From: Cryptomeria japonica | Taxonomy: Eukaryota; Streptophyta; Pinopsida; Cupressales; Cupressaceae | DNA: 64,000 nt | NCBI RefSeq assembly: GCF_030272615.1 | Contig: NC_081415.1 | Coordinates: 267,271,425-267,335,424 of the forward strand | Direction: 5' to 3' | Part shown: positions 33,916-45,879 of the stretch, piece after piece | Numbering within the stretch: position 1 is the first letter of the stretch | Layout of the letters: each line of letters begins with the position of its first letter | Program-made: the position numbers and the translations under genes | Notes under the pieces: model-generated | Databases searched by the model: none | Told to the model about the DNA's origin: nothing | The model's input: the letters and a program-made list of their open reading frames with translations, nothing else

Positions 33916-36489
33916 GATGGTGCTCATATTGTCATGTTTTTATCACACTCCAATAATGATAGCCTTCACACATTTGTAGGGCCTTAGGCTAATGGATTCC
34001 TCCTAGGAACTTTGTGTGATGTGTGAGATGCAATTCTAATATGTTATGTCACAAATCCATGAATTAGAAGTGGTTCCTTGTTTGCTCATTATTTTTACAA
34101 TCATTTGGAGGTGTGATTATGGAGTCATCAATGTTTTTGATGACCAAATCTCACCAAATTACCTTCATTGGGGCCATTTCAAAGAAGAGGCTAAAGATAG
34201 TTTTTAAGACTAGCTCTATGATTGTCTTGAGGGTGGTAAAGATGGTTTTAAGGACACCTTCATGAAATTAGATTGCAAATTTAGGGTAAGTTTAATTATT
34301 GCCTCATAATTTGTAGGGGCTAGTTTTGAATGGAGGCATTGTGGACTAGTTGTTCACCTTGGTGGCTTGTGCAGAGGACAACTAATGTGAGGTCATCCCA
34401 ATATTCTAGTGCCTTGTTTTAAATATAGCTAATATTCATATTATGTATACAATTATTTTACTAGTAGTCTTTCCCTATAGATATACATAATAATCTAGTA
34501 TGATACATCACATGACCAGTAAGGTCTTTGTCATAAGACCAATTTTGTGTTGTAATAGAAGTGGCCTACATTGGTGATGCCAAAATTGTAATTATTTGTT
34601 CAAAATTAATATATGATGTATAGGTCCCTTATGTCTTTTCACCGATAATAAAAAATATAGATTTATAATAAATTGTCAATTATAATAATTAATATAACTA
34701 TATTTATATTGTACTTCTATTATATTATAATTAGAATCATAATATATAAATAAAATTTAAATAATATACATATAATTTTAATGTATGTCTATAATATTTT
34801 TTTATAATTATATTATAATTAATATAAATATAATCTAATTTACTTGTGCCAATGGGGTTGTGCTTAAATGGCATGATTATAAGGTTCTCAAGATATAGAT
34901 CCATGTTTGAATCTCCAAAGTGACATTTTAAGTTCAAATTCTCAGTGCCTACTCTTGGGCTTCTGTTGTAGCTTCTTACTCGAATAAATTTAACTAAATG
35001 GTTCTAAATTGAAATTATTAAAGGAGGGAAGGTCCCCCTTGAAATGTGGGGCCAAATTAAACTTGTGACTCAATAAAGATCTATCTATTAAACCCTGTAA
35101 ACATAATGCATAATCTAACTTTTTGAAAATAGTGCATACTTTTTACGATTAATTATGTTATTTAACTTTTAATACATACTCGATATATTATTATAAAACT
35201 AATACAACTAAAACTATCTATAATCTTCTATATATTAAAATCTTAAGTAAAAGACATCCTATATATGTCTATCTAAAGACACTAAGAGATATCAATCTTG
35301 AGGTGTCTATACTGAGATTTTAATTCAAAATAGATAAGCAACTCAAGGCTAATATCTCCCAGTGTCTTTTAAATAGATATATTTAAGATATATATTAGAT
35401 ATATTTAACATATATATACTAGTAGCATCCACAATGTGATATGCAAAATGTTAATTTAACATCTTTTTTTATGTTTCTGTAAACTATTATTTTCCTTTAC
35501 AAATAAGGAAGTATACATATTTATCGAAATATATAATATAAATCCTATTAATGGAACATTTTTAAGTATTTTATTTTATCCAAATGTGCAATATATAACA
35601 TATAATAAAGTGATCAACAAGTTGTTTCATATTTATATAAAAATAGAATGTACATGATATTAGATGAATAATAAGTTTAATGGAAAAAGTATATTTTAAA
35701 AATGTATGAATTACATAAAACTTACATATTTCCAAATATTTCAGTCTCTCTTCCTCAACTTTCATTTTGGAATTTTTTTTTTCATTTTTTCATTTTTTTC
35801 ATAATGATCATTGAAAACTGGAGGAGAAATTCTTGGTCAATCCAAAGAATTAACATGTGATATAGTAACAGATAATCACCTTGCTCTAAGTTCTCTTTAT
35901 CTTATATCAATTGTTGCTTTAAAAAGTGTCAATCCTTATAATTTGTGGATGACTAGATTCAAGCTAATTATAAAGGCAATCGATATGTACATCCCATTTT
36001 TATTGTTGAAATTGAAAGTAAAGTTGAAGATGCATTTTCAAATGGAATTCTAGAGTAATTGTCAAATCTAATCATCGTGTATGCTAGTGTATTTGGTGGG
36101 GCACTTCTAGATTTGTATATGATACTCTAAACATATCATATAGATTCATATATTAGATCTACTTCTATTCATGAATTAGATATTAACATGACCCTTGCAT
36201 CCTTAGAAATCAATAAGTCAACATTTGATTCATGATTAATGTCTCTTAATGGATCAATACTCAATTATCTGGTTACATAATCTTATGAGTTATCAGTGTT
36301 CACATAAATACAACTTTATTATATTATGGCTCCATGTACATTATCATTTGTTTCAAATAGATAGAATTTTTTTTCAAAATTTTCCTTAATTGTTAGATGT
36401 AATACAATTGATCAATTATTGTCATCAATCATTTTTGGTCATCGATTGTTGGGTGTACATCTCTAATATTTATGAGTGGTTGATGAAAC
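33916..36489. other. AT-rich intergenic interval, no gene seen
   Basis: The interval includes very AT-rich stretches (34620-34830, 35160-35760). The frame 35811-36053 has no recognisable domain. I found no transposon ends or tandem repeats of note. CTTTA at 36490-36494 is the target duplication of the next element. Confidence 0.5.
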
Positions 36490-36494
36490 CTTTA

Positions 36495-37544
36495 TGTTAG
36501 GTCCCGAAGACAACTAAGAGAGGGGGGTGGGGGGGTGAACCAGTTGTCCAATAAATTCAACCAAAATTAACTTAACCAAAACTTAATGCTTAATACCGGT
36601 AAACCAAACTTTATGCCGGTAGACAGTCTTAACAGTTAATTACAGTACCGATAAAGATTAATGCATTAAACAAAAAGATAATAGCATCCACAATACATAA
36701 CACAAATATTTGTACGTGGAAATCCTGTACGGGGAAAAACCACGGTTGGAAGCCTTACCCACAATCAAATGATACTACTGCAGATAGTATGTGTGTACAA
36801 TATGGATTCTACACATGCAAAAAGGCCAGCTGCCTAGAGCTCACTGCTCAATCACAAAATGAGAGTCACACTGACTACAATTGGATGGTTAGATCCAATG
36901 ATAATGTACTGCACAAAATAGCATCTTCATATGTTGGATTCAATACCAGTTTAGTTCTGATTGCCTTCACAAAAACCTTCCTTCAACCTTCAAATGATGT
37001 TTGTGTGTATAGCTCTGCTTATTTTCGCATATACCTTATTACAATCCTTTTCGCAATCACATTTTAATCTCACAAATGAGATCTTACATTTGTATCATAA
37101 CCTAAGACCAATTTGAATAGGTCGGCTCACTAAAAGACAATACAATAAAATCAATTACAATTAAATCAATATCCAATGCATGATGTCGACTCAATACATT
37201 TACAATAATAATAAATCATCTCCATAATGTGTCGTGCTGATCTGGAATAGATATACTTGTCAGTGCATATCCTGGACCAATTTGCCAGTAACAGTAAATA
37301 TGCAAACCCGGATAAACAATCAACCAAATTGCCAAAACCAAGTGATCGAATAATGTCTTTGACATAACCAAGTAGTTTCCAAGTCATTCCAAGTGTCGGT
37401 GAACCAAATACCAGTGACTATGCATAAGTCTCTAACTTGTCGGTGATAATAACCAAAATCTCCAAGTGTTGATAAGTGTTGACAAGTGATGACAGGTGTT
37501 GACATCAATGACAAAACCATATCAACATATCCAAAATGCCAACA
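36495..37544 (-). repeat. 3' LTR of the pol-bearing Copia
   Basis: On the minus strand it starts TGTTGGCATTTTGG and ends GGGACCTAACA. It matches 42064-42991 plus 53091-53222 after removal of the CACTA element. ACCGGT-type words recur within it, as in the other Copia. Confidence 0.92.
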
Positions 37545-37559
37545 ATCTCCCCCTTTGGC
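37545..37559 (-). other. Polypurine tract of the pol-bearing Copia
   Basis: GCCAAAGGGGGAGAT on the minus strand abuts the 3' LTR. It is identical to the tract at 10126-10140, and flanking bases also match. Confidence 0.87.
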
Positions 37560-37895
37560 ATTGATGGCAACACAAGATGCAAAAACCATCAAAGTGCCAA
37601 AATAGAAATGCCACAAACCAAAAACCAACAATCTCTCAAAGAGATCATTAACCAGAAATCAAAATACATAATATATCTCCCCCTAGGAATAATCTCTCCC
37701 TAAAAGAAAAAGATAATGTGTTTTTCCATATCAATCTTTCCCCTTTTGACATCAAATGCCAAAGTAATACAAAACCAAATACAAAATATCAACTTATTAT
37801 ACCAACTACTCCCCCTGAGAAGTAGCTCTCCTCATCAAAGCTGGAATAAAATACTTATCTATTAGTTTTGCCAGTTGATGACAAACATCAACTGT

Positions 37896-38332
37896 CTAAG
37901 TCTCTACCGGTGGGGGTAGGACTCCAAGTTGCTCTCTGAGATACTCAAATGTTTCCTTAGGCAAAGGCTTCGTAAAAATATCAATCTGCTCTTTAGTATT
38001 CACATAAACCAATTTCACTTCTTTTGCTTCAACATTTTCCTTTAGAAAATTGAATTTGATAGAAACATGTTTAGTTTTAGAGTGAAAAACTAGGTTCTTT
38101 GATATATCAATTGTTGCCATATTATCACAGTAAATAGTTATAGGTTCCTTGAATTTTACCTTTATGTCCTTCAACATTTGCTTGATCCATAATACTTGTG
38201 TACAATTAGTTGTTGCCGCAACATATTCTGATTATGTTGTTGATAGACTTATACAACTTTGTTTCTTGCTCAACCATGAAATTAGTCTGTTGTCAAGAAA
38301 AAATGCTCCATCAGTGGTGCTTTTGTTGTCAT
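37896..38332 (-). pseudogene. Copia RNase H domain
   Basis: The minus frame 37896-38177 carries ITIYCDNMATIDISKN, HSKTKHVSIKFNFLKE and VNTKEQIDIFTKPLP, the standard Copia RNase H end. The segment 38180-38332 supplies the preceding part of the domain in broken frames, joined to the reverse transcriptase. This domain removes the RNA strand of the hybrid. It ends about 350 bp before the polypurine tract. Confidence 0.88.
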
Positions 38333-39466
38333 CTACATCTTGGCATTTGTGTATGCACATAAGTCAAAATTTTCATCTCTAGGATACCATAAACCAAGAT
38401 TTGTAGTGCTTTGTAGGTACCGGAAAATCCTTTTCACTGCTGATTCATGATTTTCTTTAGGATTACTCTGAAATCTTGAAACAATACATATTGCATTCAT
38501 AATATCAGGTCTTGTTTGTGTCAAATACAATAAACCTCCTATCATAGACTTGTATCTAGTTGGATTAATAGGTGTAGATTCATCCTTCAAAGATAATTTA
38601 TTAGTTGTAGTCATAGGTGTGCTTATCGGTTTACAATTTTCCATGCCAAATTTCTTCAGTAATTCCTTCAAGTACTTAGATTGACATAGGAATATACCTT
38701 TATCAGTTTGTGAAATCTGCAATCCTAAAAAGAATTTTATCTCTCCAATCATAGACATTTCAAATTCTTGTTGCATTTTGTTAGAAAAGTCTTTACACAA
38801 ACCATCTTCTCCTCCAAAGATTATATCATCAACAAAAAATTCAATAACCAAGATGTCATAATTAGTCACTTTGTAGTATAGATTGATGTCAGCATTACCT
38901 TTAGTGTATCCAAGCTTCAAAAGATATTTGTCCAATCTAGCATACCAAGCTCTAGGAGCTTGTTTCAATCCATATAAATCTTTCCTTAACCTACAAACCA
39001 TGTCTTTGTTATCTATCAAAGAAAATCCATCAAGTTGTTCAATATAAACTTCTTCAAGATCTCCATTCAGAAATGCACAATTAACATCCATTTGATATAC
39101 TTTATAGTTCTTGTGTGCTGCAAAAGCCAATAAAAGTCTAACTGCCTCAATTCTAGCTACCGGTGCAAAGGTTTCATTGTAGTCAATTCCTTCTTTCTGT
39201 GAATACCCCTTACACACTAATCTTGCTTTGTTTTTTATTACCATACCATCTTCATTAAGTTTATTTCTGAAAACCCATTTAGTTCCAATTACATTTTTGT
39301 CTTTAGGCCGGGGAACTAATGACCAAGTGTTATTCCTTTCAATTTGTTCCAATTCATCTTCCATATCTTTAATCCAATATTTATCTTCACATGCCTCATT
39401 AATTGATGTAGGTTCAATTTGAGAAATAAGACATACCTCTTCATTTGCCAATCTTCCTCTAGTCAT
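38333..39466 (-). pseudogene. Copia reverse transcriptase
   Basis: A 377-codon frame contains the Copia blocks in order: [85 protein letters not shown]. The catalytic box, normally Tyr-Val-Asp-Asp, reads FFVDD here (near 38830). LKFFLGLQI-type and [14 protein letters not shown] blocks follow. This frame is intact over its length, unlike the rest of pol. It copies element RNA into DNA in the cytoplasmic particle. Tyr to Phe usually impairs the enzyme. Confidence 0.93.
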
Positions 39467-40600
39467 AACTCCTTAAAATTTGTTTCCAATAATCTGATCT
39501 TCAGAATGATTTAGTCTTACATACCGAGGTGTTTTTACTTGTTGTTGTTCTTCAGTGACTATTGAATCTCCAGATAATGCCGATGTCACTAGATCACCAT
39601 TCTGTACCACTGTATTCATTGTAGGTTCATTTGTGATTATCTCTATTGCCGGTTCAGAGTCTGTGTACCATGAATTTCCTCTAAACTGTTCATCAATCTT
39701 CACATTTGCACTCTCAACAATTTTCTGCAATCTCTTGTTAAAACATCTATATGCCTTGCTCTTAGATGAATAACCAAGAAATATTCCTTCATCACTTCTA
39801 GGATCAAATTTGCCAATATACTCATCTCTTCTAATAAATATTCTGAAATATTTAAGAGTAGGAGTATTACCAAACCATAGTTCATGTGGGGTCTTGCCGG
39901 TTTCTCCTCTGATGTGAACTCTGTTGAATGTATAAACTGTTGTATTGACCGCTTCTCTCTAGTATATATGAGGTAGATTTGCTTCTGATATCATACTTCT
40001 GGCTGCATCCAAGATAGTTATATTTTTCCTTTCCACAACTCATTTTGCTGGGGTGTCCGGGGTACTGATAATTGTCTTGTGATCCCATTCACTTCACCGA
40101 ATGTATTAAATTCCTTAGATGTGAATTCACCTCCTTGATCTGATCTCAAACATTTGATTTTCTTGTTGGTTTCATTTCTACCATCACCTTGAATAGTTTG
40201 AATTTCCCAAATGCTTCAGATTTCTCCCTGAGAAAAGTAACCCAACACATTCTAGAATAGTCATCAATGATTAGAATAAAATACCTATCTCCTTGTATAC
40301 TTCTAGTTCTTGCTGGACCACATAAATCAGTATGAATTAAATCAAGAACATTGCTAGACTTCTCTGGAATACTCCTAAAAGTTGCTCTAACTTGCTTTCC
40401 AAATTGACATTCCTTACATACCAGATTGTGAGGTTTAACAATCTTAGGTAAATCTCTAACTGCCTTAGTAGTACTGATTTTCACAATGCAATCAAAATTT
40501 ATATGACAAAGTCTCTTATGCCATAACCAACTTTCATCAATATGTGAAATCAAACATGCTTTCTCATTGTTGTTCAAATGAAAGATATTACCTCTAGTTT
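39467..40600 (-). pseudogene. Copia integrase
   Basis: The zinc-binding part (40146-40577) reads WLWHKRLCHINFDCI and CKECQFGKQ, a His-His-Cys-Cys set. The catalytic core has LIHTDLCGPARTRS, IDDYSRMCW and LRSDQGGEFTSKEF. Just after PRTPQQN one base is missing relative to the usual GVVE motif, shifting the frame before the third acidic residue. Further stops follow to 39473. The enzyme joins element DNA to the genome; this copy cannot. Confidence 0.9.
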
Positions 40601-40602
40601 GA

Positions 40603-41000
40603 TTACTGGTTGCAATTTCTATTTAAGATTTTGCATTTACCATTCTTGAATTGTAACTGAAATCTTTTCTCAACTAATTGACCAACACTCAAAAGATTAT
40701 GCTTCAAACCTTCAACATAGTAAACATTATCAGTATTATGCTTACCATCAAAAGATATAGTGCCTTTTCCTTTGATTAGACAAGCTTTATCATCTCCAAA
40801 TCTTACTAGACCTCCATTGTAATCCTGAAAGGTTAAGAATTTACTCTTATCACTAGTCATATGATGTGAACATCCTAAATCAATAATCCATTCATCCTTA
40901 TCTTCAATTTTAGTTGTCAGGGCCTGCTCTACCAGTTGAACAGTAGGTGTCAGTTGATCTTTTGTTATAGCAACAAAATCTCATCCATTGTTTGTCGGAT
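40603..41000 (-). pseudogene. Copia protease with mutated active site
   Basis: The frame carries DEWIIDLGCSHHMTSDKS, where Copia proteases have Asp-Ser-Gly. A single C-to-T change (TCA to TTA) at 40876-40878 replaces the Ser by Leu. VYYVEGLKHNLLSVGQL is the typical following block. The protease normally cuts Gag-Pol into its parts. Confidence 0.88.
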
Positions 41001-41099
41001 CCTCATCAGAATCATCAGTAACTCCTTCATCAGCATAATAACAAGATTTGTCTCTATTCTTCCTAAACTTGTATTTCTAATAGTCAGGGTTAGGCTTAT

Positions 41100-42006
41100 A
41101 TGTTCTTTTAGCTTCTTCTTTTAATCTTGCATGTCTATCAGGACATCTAGAAGCCATATGACCAATCTTATTATAGTTAAAACATTTAAAGGGTGCTTTA
41201 CCTTCATACTTGCTTCCAATTGGACCTTTAGGCATTTTCCTTGCAAATAGTGCTTCAAGTTATTCATTTTCTCTCCTGCTTTCTTCAAGTTCTCTTGCAT
41301 AGAAGGCTTTCCAATCAGATTTATCAGATAATGATGATGATGTTGCATTTGATGATGATGCCTTGAAAGATAGATCTATCTTGATAGTAGTAATAGGACC
41401 AAATTCCTCAAGCTCAAAAGCTAAAAGTTTTCCAACCAAAGTGTCTCTAGATACTGATGCATTAGGCATTGTTCTCGATTCATTTATAGCATTAACTTTC
41501 ATTTTATATGCCGGTGGCAAAGCTCTTAAAACTTTAGAAACAATCTCATCTTCACTTAAGGTTCCTCCACAACATTGTATACCCAAACCAATTTCATTTA
41601 CTCTTTCCATAAAAGCAAAAATTCTTTCTTCTTCTTCCATTTTCAGACTTTCATACCTGACCTAGAAGCATTCAAGTTTTGCAATTTTGACTGTGGAATC
41701 TCCTTCATTCAATGTTTCTAGTTTATCCCAAATACCTTTAGCAATAGATCTATCTGATAATCCCATGACTTGCTGATCTAACAATTTGCTCAAAAGTGCT
41801 TCTCTTGCTTTGCAATCATTTTTCTCATCTTTAGCCAAGTTAGGTGTATTAGGTTGACCTCGAGTAGGAGCAGTATAGCCATTCTTTGTAACATCCCATA
41901 TGTCCTTTCCAATGCAATTCAAATGTGTCTCCATCCTGATCTTCCATATGCCATAGTTAGTTCCATCAAGTTTCAAACTGTCCTTCCCAAAATAGTTAGA
42001 AGACAT
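41100..42006 (-). pseudogene. Copia Gag
   Basis: The start MSSNYFGKDSLKLDGTNYGI at 42006 lies 43 bp inside the primer site. The frame covers the UBN2 capsid-type domain with IWDKLETLNEGDSTVKIAKL and, after a stop at 41662, FMERVNEIGLGIQCCGG and VSKVLRALPPAYKMKV. A zinc knuckle near 41150-41190 reads CFNYNKIGHMASRC, where the second Cys has become Tyr. Stops at about 41662 and 41260 break the protein. Gag forms the particle. The pol-less element at 9006 lacks exactly this capsid-type domain. Confidence 0.88.
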
Positions 42007-42048
42007 TGGATCTCCTCAAGCTGTTAAACTTCTGCAAAAAGAAGACTA

Positions 42049-42062
42049 GGCTCTGATACCAA
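42049..42062 (-). other. Primer-binding site (tRNA-Met type) of the pol-bearing Copia
   Basis: TTGGTATCAGAGCC on the minus strand, one base past the LTR end, is the standard plant Copia primer site. The LTR end itself reads ...CCTAAAA rather than ...CCTAACA, a local mutation. Confidence 0.9.
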
Positions 42063-42063
42063 T

Positions 42064-42991
42064 TTTTAGGTCCCGGAGACAACTGGGGGGGGGGTGAATC
42101 AGTTGTCCAATAAATTCAACCAAAATTAACTTAACCAAAACTTAATGCTTAATACCGGTAAACCAAACTTTATGCCGGTAGACAGTCTTAACAATTAATT
42201 ACAGTACTGGTAAAGATTAATGCATGAAACAGAAAGATAATAACATCCACAACACATAACATAAATATTTGTATGTGGAAAACCTGTAAGGGGAAAAACC
42301 ACCGTGGGAAGCCTTACCCTTAATCAAATGATACTACTGTAGATAGTATGTGTGTACAATATGGATTCTGCACATGCAGAAAGGCCAACTGCCTAGAGCT
42401 CATTGCTCAATCACAAAATGAGAGTCACACGGACTACAATTGGATGGTTATATCCAATGATAATGTACTGCACAAAATAGCATCTTCATATGCTGGATTC
42501 AGTACCAGTTTAGTTCTGATTGCCTTCACAAAAGCCTTCCTTCAACCTTCAAATGATGTCTGCGTGTATAGCTCTACTTATTTTCACATATACCTTATTA
42601 CAATCCTTTTCACAATCACATTTTAATCTCACAAATGAGATCTTACATTTATATCATAACCTAAGACCAATTTCAATAGGTCGGCTCACTAAAAGATATT
42701 ACAATAAAATCAATTACAAGTAAATCAATATCTGATGCATGATGTCAGCTCAATGCATTTACAATAATAATAAATCATCTCTATAACATGTCGTGTTGAT
42801 CTAGAATAGATATACCTATTGATGCATATCCTAGACCAATTTGTCGGTAACAACAAATATGCGAACCCGGATAAACAATTAACCAAATTGCCAAAACCAA
42901 GTGATCAAATAATGTCTTTGATATAACCAAGTATTTTCCAATTCATTCCAAGTGTCGGTGAACAATATAATCTACCGATGAACCAAATACC
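42064..42991 (-). repeat. 5' LTR of the pol-bearing Copia, part 1
   Basis: This is the larger piece of the 5' LTR, interrupted after AAATACC by the CACTA element. It matches 36495-37425 closely and has an extra ~20 bp near 42963. Confidence 0.9.
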
Positions 42992-43006
42992 CACTAATAC
43001 ATTTGG
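42992..43006 (+). repeat. CACTA terminal inverted repeat, left
   Basis: CACTAATACATTTGG begins directly after LTR sequence and pairs with the right terminus at 53073-53087. Confidence 0.93.
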
Positions 43007-43009
43007 CTT

Positions 43010-43205
43010 AAAATTTCGACGGCGGTTTCCGACGGAGAAGGTATATTGTGATCAAATTTGATTTTTTTTGAAAAAATGCCCGCTTTCATCGGAATTTTGA
43101 TGATAATGCAACATTTGGTTTCTACGGAGAAGGATTTGGCAATGAAATTTGTGTTTTTTAGAAAAAGTATCCGCGTTCGTCGAAATTCCGACGACCGCAG
43201 GCATT
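43010..43205. repeat. CACTA left subterminal repeats
   Basis: Short words such as TTTCGACGGCGG, TTTCCGACGGAG, CATCGGAATTTTGATG and GTCGAAATTCCGACGAC recur in both orientations. Two ~90-bp parts (about 43030-43100 and 43115-43190) are imperfect copies. Such arrays bind the transposase. Confidence 0.75.
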
Positions 43206-43288
43206 ACTTTAAAAAAAAAAAAAGACCAAGTCATTTCATAAATCCCGCTTCTTCATCCCGTCAACCTCTGCCATTAAAAAAGCTCCAG

Positions 43289-43420
43289 CTTGGATAAGTC
43301 TCCTCTGGCAGGGAACCTGTGGGTTTGATCGCTGCAGGATGTAGGAATGGTCAACTTGGATAAGTCTCCTCTGGCAGGGAACCTGTGGGTTTAATCGTTG
43401 CAGGATGTAGGAATGGTCAA
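43289..43420. repeat. 66-bp tandem duplication
   Basis: CTTGGATAAGTCTCCTCTGG begins at 43289 and again at 43355. The copies differ at two or three bases. A minus frame reads through both copies and repeats itself, but I recognise no domain in it and do not call it a gene. Confidence 0.9.
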
Positions 43421-43429
43421 CTATTGTAG

Positions 43430-45850
43430 CATCGCTTTCCTTTCCTTCCACATTTGAGCCAAAGGATGTGTTTGTCAAGGCATCCATTTCAATTATCATC
43501 CCAAGATCCAGTTGAAGAAGAAAGGTAGGGTATAATCAGCCAATTCATTGTTATGCATATTCAAATATTTAGATTCAGAGTTTATTATAGATTTATCAGA
43601 TTAATTGCCAATAGCAGAGATGGTGAGAGGTTTCTGTAATATGATATGATCGATTTAAAAGAATAATTTCTTACAAGACCTAAACCCTTGAACAATCCTA
43701 CAATCATGTATTAATTAAACACTGTATTTTAAATAATGAACAATATTGTAAGCTTGAAACATATTAACACTACTTTCCATATTTAAAATATATCCTAATT
43801 AAGGAGAGGGATGACCTAAACTTGCATGATCGAGTGTCATTATGTAAAATATATCCTAATTATGGATGCTGGTATATATGGTTGTGACAGAAAATCCCTG
43901 CTGCAAAACCGTGACAGCACTGTGTAGTGATCGAGTGCTATTTTTTGTCGATGTTTTGGAAGGGAGCATAAGTGTACCATTAGGAAGGTGGTATAAAATG
44001 GAAGTTGAGAGGTATAAGGTTATGAGGTGTGGGTTAGGATAAGAGAGGGAGGTAAGTGATTAAGGATGTAATGGTGAAAGAGTAAGTTAGGATATGTTAG
44101 GGGTTTGGAAGGCAGGAAAGTGAATGGGGGGAGATAAAAGGATGCGAAGGATGGAATGGGGTTAGGTAGGTGAAGTAAAAGTAAGTGTGTATGAGGTTAA
44201 GGTTTAGGATAGGATGTAGGAAAGTGGAGGAGGTTAAGATAGGGGATATGAAAGGTAGATGGAAGGTAACAATGATAGGAAGTGAGGTAAAGGTTATGAG
44301 GTGTGGGTTAGAAAATAGGGTGTAGGAAATGGAAGGAAGGGTCATATCACTTTGAGAGTTTTCACCAAGATGAGTAGCCCGAGTATGGACCTCAAATCTT
44401 ACAATCCATGAGGATCCACTTGTAGTAGAGGAGCATATACTTGCATCTTGGGAGCTTATTAGGAGTTCACCTTGAATTTGGGAAATACACATAGAGGAGA
44501 TAGAATATTGATCAATACACATTACCTAGCCTCATCACGCATAAATACAAGAGGTATATACTATATCAAGCACATATCATGAGCCAAAGGATCATATTTG
44601 AGAGTTGCTTCATCTCCAATCATCTACATTTTTAAGATCCACAAATGGGGTTGAGGATAAGTCTTGGTTACTTAGCTTGGACTTATGCTTTGCGTTGCAT
44701 CTATATGTGAGCAACCTAAAGGCATAATTTTCAATGCAATTTTTGAGAGGACTTGCTTCCACCTTGTGGTACTGGGAGGATAAAATGCACCAACTCACAC
44801 TGGAAACCCTCTCCAGATACCATTTTGGAGTGCTTCAAAGTGTGTTCTATTTCAAAATATTTTTGACAGAGATGCATAGATGAGTTTCACAATTTACATA
44901 ATAAGGTTTCATAGTGGCTCAACATGAGAGTTAGTTTTTGGAGTTCTTGTAGTTTGTAGATTACATTCAAGACAAGTTACTTGTCAATTATTTCATTAGG
45001 GTTGGAAAGCCCAAAATTTCAGTTTTCCTACACATGGCCAATCCAAATGACTTTAGGGTTGCTATGGCAAAGTCTCTTATGGAAAAGGAGGTACATGGGA
45101 GGACACAAGAGGCATGAGAGGAGTTTGAAACCTTGATGAAGGGACTAAAGTGTCCATAGGCCTCCCCATCCTTCAAAGGACAATTTAGACTTACTATATG
45201 ATTTACAAAGAAAAACCCAATAGTATCAATATTAGGGACAAAGGTCTAGAGCATAGTAGGGGCCATAGGGTAGTCACATGTGACCATCATCGACACAAGG
45301 ATATTTTAGGTATGAGAGACTATAGGGCTATCAAGCCAGGCCTCCTATGACTCAACAACCTTTTAGGGGAGAATCTAGTGTTTTTAGTAGTTAGGATCTT
45401 CTAATTATGGTGGGGCCTAGCCAACATAGGGTTATATGAGAGGCACATGTTATATATATGTTAATATCAGACAGAGAGTGCCCACAAGGTTTTAGAGTAG
45501 GTGGACACCATCCTAGGATGTCAAAATAGATAGTTTATATGTGGGTCTTTACCCTCCCAACCACTCAACATATACCACCATGGGTCTTTACCCTCCCAAA
45601 CACCCAAAGGTCAAAGGAAGATTCACTACTGCAACACTCACTTTTTGTGACAACCTCAAGCACTTAGGACAGTCACTCCTTTCATGGCCATTCTTCTTCA
45701 CACAACACTCTCTAACATTAATTATGATGATAGTGTACCTCCTTAAACCTTCCACCAACACCTAACTCAATACCAAACTCTTTCCCAATCTCACTAATGG
45801 ACTAACTCAACTCACTATGAAATTGTGACGGTCAATGCAAGGTTTAGGAC
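43430..45850. other. CACTA interior left of the DRM pieces, unassigned
   Basis: This 2.4-kb part shows no domain I recognise. From 43970 to 44345 the plus strand is strongly G/A-rich, with repeated GGTTAGG, GTGGGTTAG and GGAAGG words and hardly any C. From 44990 to 45480 frames on the plus strand look like decayed coding sequence but are full of stops. Other frames are too short or too biased to count. Confidence 0.5.
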
Positions 45851-45879
45851 AGTAGTAATTAGGATCAGGTGGTTTGTTA

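Noticed and set aside
39882-40088. Minus-strand frame of 68 codons in the Copia integrase
   Set aside because: It is an out-of-frame reading caused by the one-base deletion after PRTPQQN; the integrase frame explains the region.
42049-42062. tRNA-like sequence
   Set aside because: It is a primer-binding site complementary to the tRNA-Met end, sitting next to an LTR; there is no cloverleaf.
43236-43499. Minus-strand ORF of 87 codons near the CACTA left end
   Set aside because: It reads across a 66-bp tandem duplication and has no recognisable domain. A captured exon is possible but unsupported.
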